From Bolinopsis microptera (Eukaryota; Ctenophora; Tentaculata; Lobata; Bolinopsidae): a stretch of 20,630 bases of DNA. Made by a program: the position numbers and the translations under genes. Below the pieces are notes generated by a model, which had not been told where the DNA came from, did no database searches, and saw only the letters and a program-made list of their open reading frames with translations. Shown here in pieces: positions 1 through 10,110 of the stretch. The stretch covers positions 1 through 20,630 of the forward strand of contig NW_026971902.1 in the NCBI RefSeq assembly GCF_026151205.1, written 5' to 3'. The first letter of the stretch is position 1, and each line of letters begins with the position of its first letter.

Positions 1-290
1 GTGGTTAAATAGTTATTACCTGTCCCAAACCATCAGAAAAATCAAGTTTCGACCTCCCAATCCACTCAGGCCACTTCCAGGGGCCACGCCCATCCCAAAA
101 TAGCTGAGATCCAGGTAAAATCAAGATTGAAAATCTTTACCTCTGTAGGGGATTTATGTTCCAGGGTATTTGGAACATGTTTTTATGTAAAAATGGGTAG
201 TACCTGACCCAAACCATCAGAAAAACCGAGTTTCAACATCTTGACCCACTCAGGCCGCTCCCAGGGGCCACGCCTAACCCAGAAAAGTTA
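1..290 (-). repeat. Inverted units of the 184-bp minisatellite
   Basis: About one and a half units that match, as reverse complement, the array at 511-1893. Landmarks are ACCTGTCCCAAACCATCAGA at about 19 and a second diverged copy at about 209, the words CACTCAGGCC and GGGGCCACGCC, and GTAGGGGATTTATGTTCC. The units are more diverged than those at 951-1858. No coding content is seen. Confidence 0.85.
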
Positions 291-510
291 CAGGAAGTGG
301 GGCCTAATCACCTGAACAGGTAATCCAATCACCTGATCACACGTAATTAATAAACTCGTTATGCCTCGTATCTCGGTCAAATGAGAAGCTACAACTCTCC
401 TTTTTTCAGATCGAACGTAATTTGAATGGCCAAATACAATTCCATAAAGTTTGGCTTGATCTGATAATCAAAACTATCAAATAAATGCGATAATGAACCT
501 TCATTCATTG
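291..510. other. Unique spacer between inverted minisatellite arms
   Basis: AT-rich sequence with no gene seen. It separates the minus-oriented repeat units from the plus-oriented array. A short direct repeat (AATCACCTGAACAGG / AATCACCTGATCAC) occurs near 308-342. Confidence 0.5.
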
Positions 511-1893
511 AATGAGTGGTGATAGTAAGTCATACCAAAAAGAATACCCCGGAACACAAATCGCATACGGTGGTAAAGATTCTCAGTCTGGGTTTTATGG
601 GATTTTCAGATATTTTTGGATGGGCGTGGCCCCATGGAGTGGCCTGAGTGGGCTGAGAGGTCGAAAATTGATTTTTTTAATGGTTTGGGGCAGATACCAA
701 CAATTAAACCACCTTAACAAATTCCAAATACCCCGGAACATAAATCCCCTACAGGGGTAAAGATTCTCAGTCTGGATTTGTAGGGGATTTGACACGGCTT
801 CCAAATCCCCTACAAATAGTTGCGCATTGTTCCTGGGAGTGGCCTGAGTGGGTCAAGGGGTCGAAACTTGGTTTTTATGATTGTTTGAGCCAATTACTAC
901 CTATTAAATCACCTAAACATGTTCCAAATACCCCGGAACATAAATCCCCTACAGGGGTGAAGATTTTCGATCTTGATTTTACCTGGATTTCAGCTATTTT
1001 GGGATGGGCGTGGCCCCTGGGAGTGGCCTGAGTGGGTTGGGAGGTCGAAACTTGATTTTTATGATGGTTGGGGACAGGTACTAACTATTTAAACCCCTAA
1101 ACCTGTTCCAAATACCCTAAAACATAAATCCCCTACAGGGGTAAAGATTTTCGATCTTGATTTTACCTGGATTTCAGCTATTTTGGGATGGGCGTGGCCC
1201 CTGGGCGTGGCCTGAGTGGGTTGGGAGGTCGAAACTTGATTTTTCTAATGGTTTGGGACAGGTACTAACTATTGAAACCCCTAAACCTGTTCCAAATACC
1301 CCGGAACATAAATCCCCTACAGGGGTAAAGATTTTCTATCTTGATTTTACCTGGATTTCAGCTATTTTGGGATGGGCGTGGCCTGAGTGGGTTGGGAGGT
1401 CTAAACTTGATTTTTCTAATGGTTTGGGACAGGTACTAACTATTGAAACCCCTAAACCTGTTCCAAATACCCCGGAACATAAATCCCCTACAGGGGTAAA
1501 GATTTTCGATCTTGATTTTACCTGGATTTCAGCTATTTTGGGATGGGCGTGGCCCCGGGGCGTGGCCTGAGTGGTTTGGGAGGTCGAAACTTGATTTTTC
1601 TGATGGTTTGGGACAGGTACTAACTATTTAAACCCCTAAACCTGTTCCAAATACCCTGGAACATAAATCCCCTACAGGGGTAAAGATTTTCGATCTTGAT
1701 TTTACCTGGATTTCAGCTATTTTGGGATGGGCGTGGCCCCTGGGCGTGGCCTGAGTGGGTTGGGAGGTCGAAACTTGATTTTTCTGATGGTTTGGGACAG
1801 GTACTAACTATTGAAACCCCTAAACCTGTTCCAAATACCCCGGAACATAAATCCCCTACAAGGGTCAAATCCCCTACAAATCCCCTACAAAAA
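511..1893 (+). repeat. 184-bp tandem minisatellite array
   Basis: The word ACAGGGG recurs at 751, 951, 1135, 1319, 1490, 1674 and 1858. The regular spacing is 184 bp. One unit is 171 bp, having lost 13 bp of the CCCCTGGGCGTGG segment, and the older 5' units are 187-200 bp apart. Each unit contains a CCCCT-AC-AGGGG mini-hairpin, a GGGATGGGCGTGGCC block and GTTTGGGACAGGTACTAACT. Central units are nearly identical and edge units are degenerate, as expected for unequal exchange. The array ends with three AAATCCCCTAC words at about 1851-1890. Open frames inside it simply follow the repeat and look non-coding. Confidence 0.92.
776..817. repeat. Perfect 16-bp-stem hairpin in the array
   Basis: ATTTGTAGGGGATTTG at 776-791 is exactly the reverse complement of CAAATCCCCTACAAAT at 802-817, with a 10-nt loop. 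It is made of the array's own AAATCCCCTAC word facing its inverse, so it marks an internal inversion junction of the repeat. Confidence 0.85.
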
Positions 1894-2364
1894 TCAAGGA
1901 AACGTGCTCTCATGCACTATGGCTGAGCTTTGATGTAAGGTCACGTAATGAGTCGTGTTGACTTATACTTATAGTTATAGCCTTTCCTTTGTGAAAAATC
2001 GTCTGATCATGACCATTTTAATGCAATGTTTGTGCAGACTGAAAGAAAATTATTCGTTTTGTTGACTTTCACCTATTCACTACTTTTTTTATTTCCTCAC
2101 TTTTTTTGTCCTCCAGAGACATGAGACTGAGAGACGCATAATTTGCCGATTTTGGTTGAAATAGATAGAAAGTCTTTGTTAATACACAAAATCTATTTGA
2201 TGGAACCGTTTTAAATGTTTACCATTTATTGTTTTTAGGCTTCATCTATTAGAGTTAGGCTAGTGATGCACATTAGGGCAGCTGCATTGAACAGTATAAT
2301 ATATGAACATCTCATATTATATATGAGTAATAATCATGGTATAAGTGCTCGATAAATTTTCCAG
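1894..2364. other. AT-rich region, no gene recognised
   Basis: No coherent exon, RNA gene or repeat family was recognised. It ends at a reasonable 3' splice site (TTTTCCAG, 2357-2364) that opens the candidate gene. Confidence 0.4.
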
Positions 2365-2370
2365 GGAGTT

Positions 2371-3330
2371 ATGGGTGATTTTATAAAAAGTTTGGTGACA
2401 TTTGGTAAAAAGTATCTCTCGCCCCCTGTCATCTTACTAGTGGCACATTTGGTGAGTTTAATATAAATATAATGTATTACTTAGTTATGCTATAAAAACA
2501 TGTCATGAATAATTAATATACCAGGGGGCAGGGGGAGCCATGCAATAATCTATTCTCACTAGGACAAGACTAATCGCGAGAGGGAATGTTTTTAGCATTC
2601 CCTGTCAAACATTATACCAATTAGTGTTATCATTTTATCTCCTTGAAAGCCAAGAAGATAAGACTGTCGTATAATTTCAGTTGTACGCTACTCTAACCTA
2701 TATAGTCTATAGTGTATGTACTTAACACTGTTATAGATGATACTGGGAACTATAACTGTTGGAACGGCAAGACAACAGCACTGACATGGTTTGCTAAAAT
2801 TGTAATTAATCGTGTAGTGGTTGCGTATTGTTAGTGCTTGAAAATACAAACGTTGTGCTTTATGATATTTAACACTTTCTGATCGTTACACTATAAGTAT
2901 AACTAAGTTACGATGTACGAGATATCGATAAAACATACAAGATGATGCATGTTCCAGGGTGTTCGGTTTGATAGAAGTTGTTTCCTTTGTTAAATACAGG
3001 CAAACAGAGGAAATTGTACCGGCTCTTATTTCCTTCTTTGCCTTCTGGCTCACTCTATTCGGATTACAGGTAATTTTTGGAAACAAGAAAGTGTCCTCTG
3101 CTTCATACAAGTCAGCCTAAAATTGATAAAATATGCTTGCCTATGTAATTAATTTGACTCGCATCAACGTAACGTGAATTATTATTTCAGCATGCACCGT
3201 TCTTCTGCCACTACCGCACTCAGACTGGATTCGTTGTGGGAAGCATAGTTCATCTTTAATTGATGTTGGACTCTCCGTTATTTACATGAGCTGGTGTAAA
3301 AGCAAGATCGACAAAAATGTCAAGAAATAG
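2371..3330 (+). CDS. Candidate small three-exon membrane protein gene
   Basis: Three phase-compatible exons can be read. Exon 1 is 2371-2451 (coding from ATG, 27 codons; exon starts after TTTTCCAG at 2364; donor TTG|GTGAGT). Exon 2 is 3000-3069 (acceptor with a pyrimidine tract ending TACAG; donor CAG|GTAATT; enters in phase 0 and leaves in phase 1). Exon 3 is 3191-3330 (acceptor TATTTCAG; 45 codons to TAG at 3328-3330). Together they give about 96 residues starting MGDFIKSLVTFGKKY and ending KSKIDKNVKK. There are hydrophobic stretches around residues 16-27 and 33-58, and near 75-85. I do not recognise the family. The ATG may instead lie inside an internal exon of a longer gene, since GVM is open back to the acceptor. 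An alternative frame across exons 2-3 is also open but does not fit exon 1's phase. Chance assembly is possible. Confidence 0.35.
2581..2603. repeat. Short hairpin in putative intron
   Basis: AGGGAATG (2581-2588) faces CATTCCCT (2596-2603) across a 7-nt loop. It is a weak structure in the first intron of the candidate gene, and no function is inferred. Confidence 0.4.
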
Positions 3331-3824
3331 TTACTTTGAATAGCAGATTCATACATTGACTTTGATCGTGTGAAATGTGAACTTATGATTTATGTTAGGG
3401 GTCGTTCACATATTAGTATTATGTAATCACTTTTTGGACAATTTTTAATCCCCCATCCCCCCTCCGTAATCAGTTTTTGGCTTTACACATAGCTATTGTC
3501 AATTGTGTCAAAATTACGATAGCGTAATTATATGGAAATTAATAGCGTCATATAACAGAAGCTGGTGGATGACCGACCATGTTTTATGCATACGTCATTC
3601 TAATTATGTACGCAAACATGCATGATCCAGACGATCGCATGCAACATGTATGTGGTATGATGTAGCTCGGATCGCGTCGATTCACGTGCGTTATCGCGCG
3701 ATCGAGCGCTACATGGAAATCATAATATTGTCTTGGCGCGTTACAAAAAGCACACCAGACAGAGCCTAAAATCAAGCGTTTTATGCAATTACGCAGACTA
3801 ATTTCTTGTACATAGATTCTACTA
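3331..3824. other. Intergenic stretch with a CpG-dense patch
   Basis: No gene is supported. Around 3660-3720 the sequence has an unusual number of CG dinucleotides for its AT-rich surroundings (GGATCGCGTCGATTCACGTG, then TTATCGCGCGATCGAGCGC). It ends in CTA (3822-3824), the left flank of foldback element FB-1. Confidence 0.45.
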
Positions 3825-5130
3825 TAGTAAGGGGAAAAGTGGCATTCCGTTGGATTCGAATGTTCACAAGGATTTCTCAACGGAATATGGTAGTTAGGAC
3901 CCCTACGAACATAATTAGACTTGTTGCCAATTTTGTATCTCAACGGAAACACCACTTTTACCACTTTTTACCACCTTTGTACCACCTTTCTGGTTTGCCA
4001 AATATCTTTAGTTGTGAACATCATAGAAGGCTGAAAATTAACCTAGAATGTTTATCTTATCAAGGAGTAAAACTTTTGTATCAAAAATTTTTACATTGGA
4101 CAATCAGCTAATTGGATAATTACCAATTAGTTAATCACCAAAAAAAGTGAAAATTTTTTATTGGCTCAAAATGATTGAAATCGTTTGAAACACGGAGAAA
4201 TGTAGTTTTTAGAAAAACTTCAAAAATTTTTCACTTAAAATTTTTTTTCGAGACTTCAAAAAAAAGTTTGAAAATTTGAAAATATTTTTTTCCGCCAGAA
4301 GTGATCGAATTACATGAAACGTGGATAAAAATGCTTTGCAGAAAAAATTCGAAGATTTTTAGATTGGGGAATACTAAAACTCTAAAATCATCAATATTTG
4401 AAGTTGGAGTTCAGTAAATCTCGACATATTTTAGTAATTAGGAATAGCTTAGCGGAAAGGGCTGGACCTGAAAAAGGTTAACCACACAATATTAGAGTTT
4501 CATAACTAATTACAATACAGCTTTATCAAATTCCACATAAAGAAACATCACAAAAGGACCATTTAAGATCGAACCGATTTTACCTGCTGTACTATCATTT
4601 TATTGATTTCAATGATCAAAACCTCTGTCAATCTTGCCAATCTATACCGGGTATCTGAATGTACCGGACCTCTTATTTACCTCTATAATTAGACCCAGTT
4701 GTGCAAGAAATGCGATTTCTCACAGGGGTTTCTTTAAACTGTGCACTTTTTGTCACTCTCGCAACTCGCAAGAGGCCTGGTATTATAAGGGGGGGGGGGG
4801 GGGGGGGGGGGGGGGGGAATAACCCCATATGTCATTGCCAGGGTCGGGATAGAGCTGGAGATAGCATTGAAAAGTTGCTAGAAATAGCTAGATTTAGAGT
4901 AAACTGGTGGTAGCTGGGTGGTGCTAGCATGGATGTAGCAGAACGTAGCTACACGGGGTTTCATTGGAGTTGGTTATTTTAATGGCCAAAGAGTGCCGGA
5001 ACTAAAGTTACTTAAGATTGCAGTTTAGGGGCAGTGTAAACCACGGTGTAGTCAGGGACACAGAGCTACAGTGCAGGAGTACTGTAAAATAACAGTGCAA
5101 GTGATACAGTCTGCAACAGTAAAACTCCGA
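3825..5130 (+). repeat. FB-1 left arm
   Basis: Matches 5714-7119 in inverse and 13799-15181 directly. It includes an AT-rich segment with A- and T-tracts at about 4135-4350 and the segment AGGCCTGGTATTATAAGG before the G tract. It ends with CAGTAAAACTCCGA. Relative to the other arms it lacks the GGTCGATTTAAGG segment near the tip and the TATAGGAAGCGAG...TACCTCG segment after the G tract. Confidence 0.9.
4789..4817 (+). repeat. 29-bp G homopolymer in FB-1 left arm
   Basis: An uninterrupted run of 29 G. The right arm has a matching run of 29 C at 6125-6153. Both FB-2 arms have only seven. Confidence 0.95.
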
Positions 5131-5713
5131 AGAAGGAGATAAGATTGTGGCTGCAGAGGAGGAGAGTAGCTGGAACCTGATTGTGTTTGTGTTGAAAGAA
5201 GAGGAGGAAGAAGAGTTTCCTGCTTTGGTAACTGTATTTTTGGAAGAGGTGGGGTGAGAACTTATTTTCAAGCGACATAACAAGGGTGGGCTGGAAGCAA
5301 CCAGATACAGCTATCCGACCTATTAAGATCACCGTCCTGAGCTTAACAGCATTTCATCAGAATCTTATGAAAACAGAGAGACTGACCCACCCTTTTTAGA
5401 TCCAACGAAACCCTTTATATAAATCGACTTTTCTGCATGAATTACTTCATGGTATCTTCTTATCAAGGCTATAGACCTTGCCGTACCGGATTTATTGATC
5501 AAAGTGAGTCTCTTTAGCCCTCTTCTTGTTTAGAGCTTTAGGTAAGTGATCAAACTCTTCGCTACTCGCTCTTCACTGGATCTATCAGGACAGATTCACA
5601 TCTTTTTAGGTCTCAACCAGCCTTAGTTTTCCTGTTTTCATCATGTAGTACGTTCTGCTACCTCCATTTTAGCACCACCCAGCTTCCATCAGTTCACTCT
5701 AAGTCTAGCTTCG
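5131..5713 (-). repeat. FB-1 central loop
   Basis: This 583-bp loop is the reverse complement of the FB-2 loop (15182-15759), so the two elements lie in opposite orientation. It starts with GAAGAAGGAGATAAGATTG and contains a TATATAA box on the minus strand (5415-5421). It contains serine-codon-rich low-complexity open frames, which I read as non-coding because they come from purine/pyrimidine-skewed repeats. Confidence 0.85.
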
Positions 5714-7119
5714 TCGGCGTTTTACTGTTGCAGACTGTATCACTTGCACTGTTCTATTGCAGTACTCCTGCACTGTAGCTCTGTGTCCCTGACTACACCG
5801 TGGTTTACACTGCCCCTAAACTGCAATCTTAAGTAACTTTAGTTCCGGCACTCTTTGGCCATTAAAATAACCAACTCCAATGAAACCCCGTGTAGCTACG
5901 TTCTGCTACATCCATGCTAGCACCACCCAGCTACCACCAGTTTACTCTAAATCTAGCTATTTCTAGCAACTTTTCAATGCTATCTCCAGCTCTATCCCGA
6001 CCCTGGCAATGACATATGGGGGTTATTCGAGGTATATGGCATAGCAAACGAAGCGGCATGCGCATTCACAATACAAAAAAGCCACAATGGATGATGGAAG
6101 GTATATTTACACTCGCTTCCTATACCCCCCCCCCCCCCCCCCCCCCCCCCCCCTATAATACCAGGCCTCTTGCGAGTTGCGAGAGTGATAAAAAGTGCAC
6201 AGTTTAAAGAAACCCCTGTGAGAAATCGCATTTCTTGCACAACTGGGTCTAATTATAGAGGTAAATAAGAGGTCCGGTACATTCAGATACCCGGTATAGA
6301 TTGGCAAGATTGACAGAGGTTTTGATCATTGAAATCAATAAAATGATAGTACAGCAGGTAAAATCGGTTCGATCTTAAATGGTCCTTTTGTGCTGTTTCT
6401 TTATGTGGAATTTGATAAAGCTGTATTGTAATTAGTTACGAAACTCTAATATTGTGTGGTTAACCTTTTTCAGGTCCAGCCCTTTCCGCTAAGCTATTCC
6501 TAATTACTAAAATATGTCGAGATTTACTGAACTCCAACTTCAAATATTGATGATTTTAGTATTCCTCAATCTAAAAATCTTCGAAATTTTTCTGCAAGGC
6601 ATTTTTATCCACGTTTCATGCAATTCGATCACTTTTGGCGGAAAAAAATATTTTCAAATTTTCAAACTTTTTTTTTGAAGTCTCGAAAAAAAATTTTAAG
6701 TGAAAAATTTTTGAAGTTTTTCTAAAAACTACATTTCTCCGTGTTTCAAACGATTTCAATCATTTTGAGCCAATAAAAAATTTTCACTTTTTTTGGTGAT
6801 TAACTAATTGGTAATTATCCAATTAACTGATTGTCCAATGTAAAAATTTTTGATACAAAAGTTTTACTCCTTGATAAGATAAACATTCTAGGTTAATTTT
6901 CAGCCTTCTACGACGTTCACAACTAAAGATATTTGGCAAACCAGAAAAGTGGTACAAAGGTGGTAAAAAGTGGTAAAAGTGGTGTTTCTGTTGAGATACA
7001 AAATTGGCAACAAGTCTAATTATGTTCGTAGGGGTCCTAACTACCATATTCCGTTGAGAAATCCTTGTGAACATTCAAATCCAACGGAACCCTTAAATCG
7101 ACCACTTTTCCCCTTACTA
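5714..7119 (-). repeat. FB-1 right arm
   Basis: The full-length inverse of the left arm, retaining the segments the left arm has lost. It carries the uninterrupted target site (around 6165-6178, CCAGGCCTCTTGCG) into which the Academ-like transposon is inserted in FB-2. Confidence 0.9.
6125..6153 (+). repeat. 29-bp C homopolymer in FB-1 right arm
   Basis: A run of 29 C, exactly matching the length of the G run in the opposite arm. Confidence 0.95.
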
Positions 7120-7842
7120 CTAGAAGACGTAAGATTTCCTTTAAACTTGACAGATAGCTTTAAGACGGATAATCTGATAGTGATACAGCAGGGTGTCATA
7201 ATTATTGGCGTGTTTGGAATTTTATGTGTATTTTATGATGAAATCAATATTTTTCAATGAGTCATAACTTTACTTCTGAATGCCGAAATTACGAAATTCA
7301 AAAACTGGTCTGTAGACAATCGTTTGAACTTTTTCTGAATTTCAGAATTTTGTGTTGATGTACCTCACTTCGAACACAAGAAAATATATTCATGGTGTGG
7401 TGCGACTAACGGAAGATTATCTCCAAATTCCTCAGATGCGATTTTCAGACAGTAAGATGAGTACAAGGCTGATAATCTGTGCAAGTTTGGACGAATTTCT
7501 ACGAGCCAAATTTGAGATATTACTTGAAACACAAGAAAATGTCTCTAAATCAAATTTTAAGTGATATCTCGACTTAATATAATTGACTCGAAGAAATGAA
7601 GAGCGGAAACTCCAACTCGCCCTAAATTGAGGAGACACTGGACAGTGGACACAAACTGACTGAGCCAGGAGGTCACGGGACATGGTATCTGAAATAATCG
7701 TATTTTGGATCTTAAAATCGAGTTTTGAAGCTGTAGTGGAACGATAACATATTTGTCAAACTTAAAAAAGGGACACTAGGTTCAATACAAATCGCAGCAC
7801 TATAAAATGGAAATGTACACTTTTAAATACTTATAACTTAAC
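7120..7842. other. Region without recognised gene
   Basis: The open frames here (for example 7352-7564 plus and 7432-7683 minus) show no recognised domain, no splice context and no codon pattern that I trust. I see no structured repeat. Confidence 0.4.
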
Positions 7843-7844
7843 TA

Positions 7845-8151
7845 CAGTGAAACTTTGGCCGGTTAGATCCGGACAGAGAATAGAGATTATTTTTTTGAAA
7901 ATAAGTTAGTCTGGATATTAAAGGAATAAGGAATTGGGATGCTCATTGCTCAATATCATATATGAATATGATGCTTAATATAATGATTAATTTCACTATC
8001 ACGCCTGACGGCTGACGTAGAAGTCACACATCCCGGCTATGTTCTAATTATACATAATAAACGGTGGAAACTGAAATCTCGGTTTCGACTGCATTTCGAC
8101 GGGACTATTAACAAATCTTTAACGTTTGGTCCGGAATCCAGAGTTTCACTG
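7845..8151. mobile_element. pogo/Tigger-like MITE
   Basis: The left end TA|CAGTGAAACTTTGG...ATCCGGAC and the right end, read inversely, TA|CAGTGAAACTCTGGATTCCGGAC, form terminal inverted repeats of about 24 bp. The left copy carries an 8-bp interruption. TA dinucleotides flank both sides (7843-7844 and 8152-8153). The CAGTGRAAC...TCCGGAC ends and TA duplication are typical of the pogo/Tigger branch of Tc1-mariner. The 307-bp body has no transposase. It lies downstream of the last CBS-like exon. Confidence 0.65.
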
Positions 8152-8477
8152 TAGACTATTTTAACTTGACGCAAAAACCCAATCATATAACTTTGCACAA
8201 AGAAACCTAAAAAACAACTCATTAAAAAGCAAAGCATGCTAAAACTAAAACAATAGACACTGGTGGGAGATAAAACATATTATGTGACACGTGACAGTGA
8301 TATTGGGGTTTGATTGGTCAATGATGGCAGCTGACTGGTAAATATATGGCACGTGTCAGAACAAATATGTTTCGGCTCCCAACCAGTATCCCTATCTATA
8401 ATAATCATGCGGCATATTCTTTGAATGAAAATATACCTAAATAAAATGCTCGTTAGACTTTTAATTAAAAATGTTCA

Positions 8478-8523
8478 AAACCTCTATGTTAAAATGTCCG
8501 AAACCTCTATGTTAAAATGTCCA
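8478..8523. repeat. 23-bp tandem duplication
   Basis: AACCTCTATGTTAAAATGTCC occurs at about 8479 and again at 8502. It lies in the presumed 3' untranslated region of the distal CBS-like terminal exon. Confidence 0.8.
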
Positions 8524-8574
8524 CCGTTTCGAACTCTAAAAATAGATTCATCCCAAAACACGGTCCCTAGGGAA

Positions 8575-8711
8575 CTAGTGGAAACCATTGGTAAGGGGTA
8601 CTTTAGGTGGTGTTTCCTCTGAGCCTTCGTTCATAAGGTAGTGTACAATATCACTTCTGCTCAGTATACCAAATACGATCTGCTTCTCTGTGTGGACACC
8701 GTCATCGTCAT
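8575..8711 (-). CDS. CBS-like gene, distal alternative terminal exon (B)
   Basis: Read on the minus strand after the acceptor TTGTATTCAG, the exon completes a TAT codon with the T left by exon 12578-12662. It runs DDDGVHTEKQIVFGILSRSD and then IVHYLMNEG, followed by about 16 residues to a TAG at 8575-8577. This is the last beta-strand and helix of a CBS motif. The shape K/R-Q-x-V-F-G-[IV]-[LV]-[ST]-x-x-D-[IL]-[LV] is that of the C-terminal end of cystathionine beta-synthase, whose tandem CBS (Bateman) domain regulates the pyridoxal-phosphate enzyme that condenses serine and homocysteine, and binds S-adenosylmethionine in vertebrates. A minus-strand ATTAAA at 8459-8464 could be a poly(A) signal. 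It may be an alternative to exon 10186-10358 or belong to a tandem copy. Confidence 0.72.
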
Positions 8712-8743
8712 CTGAATACAATATTATATATCATATTATTATT

Positions 8744-8841
8744 GTTTTCTTGGGTATGTTTCTATTGATCCCGTCTGATGCGACAAGGAAAAGGCTCCTT
8801 GTCGCATCAAACGGGATCAACAGAAATTTACCCAAGAAAAC
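8744..8841. repeat. Long near-perfect hairpin upstream of exon B
   Basis: Arms of 46 bp (8744-8789 and 8796-8841) with only four mismatches and a 6-nt loop. The core is GATGCGACAAGGA facing TCCTTGTCGCATC, and the outer ends are GTTTTCTTGGGTA / TACCCAAGAAAAC. In the minus-strand transcript it lies about 30 nt upstream of the acceptor of the distal CBS-like exon. It could be a palindromic MITE, a small-RNA precursor or a splicing-control structure, and the sequence alone does not decide. Confidence 0.85.
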
Positions 8842-9597
8842 ATTTCAACTATGCGACTCATAAATAATATTCCAATCCGGATTTTACACATTATTATTAC
8901 TATTATATTATAATGCAAATGGTTAACAATAATTAGTGTTCATTTTACTAGAGTATCATCTATTCCATCTCAATCAGTACTTATTTCAAGCATTTTATTT
9001 TCCCGTCGAACATTCCATCTATCATTATGACAAACCGCAATATTAGGTAAAGTTATTTCTGATTTCAAGCAATATTGTGTAACATTTACACGTCTAATTA
9101 TATCAGGGTATCAAGTTGATTGAGTTTAGTATCCAAATTCCATCCAAATATTAACTTAACGGGTGTAACGGGTTTTGGTAGCACCTTTAAAACACGTTCA
9201 ATGCTTTCACACAGATTTATATGTTCACAAGGGTAGGAATAATTGTAACGTATAAATTGCCTCTTAAACACAGTACGCAGTGCTAGTATACTGGGCTACT
9301 GGCATTAGTTGCCGTATCGTGAATTGAAATGCCCCAAAATGTCGATATAGATCTTTTTCATGAATTCCTTAAATTTTATTAGAATTTCCAACTGTACTGG
9401 CCGTTCACCAGAATAATCATTTATTAATTTGTCAGTTATTACTCGAACTAACGTTTTTGATATTTACCATAATATTTTGAAATGAACTAAAAACCACACC
9501 AAACTAAAACCACACCAAGCTTATATCTGGAGATGAGAAATTTACCATATTATTATTCATACTGCATACTTTATTAGGTACAAATAAAGTGAATTTA
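8842..9597. other. Intron/intergenic AT-rich sequence
   Basis: No exon or known element is recognised. A simple ATT-rich tract lies at about 8890-8912. Confidence 0.4.
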
Positions 9598-9599
9598 TT

Positions 9600-9743
9600 G
9601 CAAATGTAGTGCAAATGTAGTGCAAATGTAGTGCAAATATAGTGCAAATATAGTGCAAATATAGTGCAAATATAGTGCAAATATAGTGCAAATATAGTGC
9701 AAATATAGTGCAAATATAGTGCAAATATAGTGCAAATATAGTG
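9600..9743. repeat. 11-bp minisatellite (13 units)
   Basis: CAAATGTAGTG at 9601, 9612 and 9623, then CAAATATAGTG ten times from 9634 to 9743, with a strict 11-bp period. Because 11 is not a multiple of 3, all frames stay open and generate artefactual LHYICTIFA-type peptides on the minus strand. Confidence 0.95.
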
Positions 9744-10110
9744 TATTTAGTGCAGTCAAACATCACCCAATTCGAAAAATGTATGAAAAGATTTGAGGGT
9801 TAAATGAAAATATTGAGATAAAATTGAAAATTATGTGCTTTTTGGTGAACTCCGAGAGTCTCAGTAAAATAATAAAAGGATGATGCTTTGCTGTTATGAT
9901 TGAAATTAAAATGCATTGAAAAAAAGTTTAGAATGGCAAAAAAAGGTCATTTGATTGTGCATATATAACATGTTCCGTATCATCACATTTTCGCCATAAT
10001 TCATTTAAGTGCTGTAAAAATCAGACTCAGAATATATAGATCACTGCAAACATACACTAATATATAACACACGCACACATAAATCAGCAAACCAGCACAT
10101 TTTCAGTTTT

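Larger units (their letters stand above)
3825..7119. mobile_element. Foldback transposon FB-1 (complete, non-autonomous)
   Basis: A giant palindrome. The left arm (3825-5130) is the reverse complement of the right arm (5714-7119), and the loop is 5131-5713. Its ends are TAGTAAGGGGAAAAGTGG and the complement. CTA at 3822-3824 and CTA at 7120-7122 look like a 3-bp target duplication. The left arm has lost about 13 bp near the tip and about 105 bp next to the G tract, which explains the unequal arm lengths. No transposase or credible coding region is present; the small open frames across it are symmetric shadows. Classically such elements are called foldback or long-inverted-repeat elements and depend on enzymes supplied elsewhere. 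FB-2 in this window is a second copy. Confidence 0.9.

Noticed and set aside
3398-3500. GGGGTCGTTCACATATTA... segment as a MITE end
   Set aside because: It looks like a mobile-element terminus, but no matching inverse end or target duplication was found nearby.
3584-3964. 126-residue minus-strand frame
   Set aside because: It crosses the border between the FB-1 arm and its flank, so it would be a chance fusion. The arm part recurs in the other copies with different continuations.
4634-4913. Glycine-rich open frames across the G tract, and mirror frames at 5992-6307
   Set aside because: They are translations of a homopolymer inside foldback arms, appear on both strands by symmetry, and are lost in FB-2 where the tract is seven bases.
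5008-5332. Serine-rich 88-95-residue frames in the foldback loops (also 15595-15882)
   Set aside because: Two overlapping frames are equally open over a purine/pyrimidine-skewed stretch; there is no domain and no start context.
3822-7122. TA target duplication and Tc1-mariner origin for FB-1
   Set aside because: TA|GTAAGG is possible because the end itself contains TA. The symmetric ends TAGTAAGGGG with CTA on both sides fit as well, and the closely similar Academ-like end is shown by its empty site to use 3 bp. Not fully excluded.
7432-7683. Possible third CBS-like terminal exon after a TTTCAG on the minus strand
   Set aside because: The reading after the acceptor shows no CBS-motif residues, unlike the two accepted exons.
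9504-9766. LHYICTIFA repeat proteins
   Set aside because: Direct product of an 11-bp minisatellite, open in several frames.
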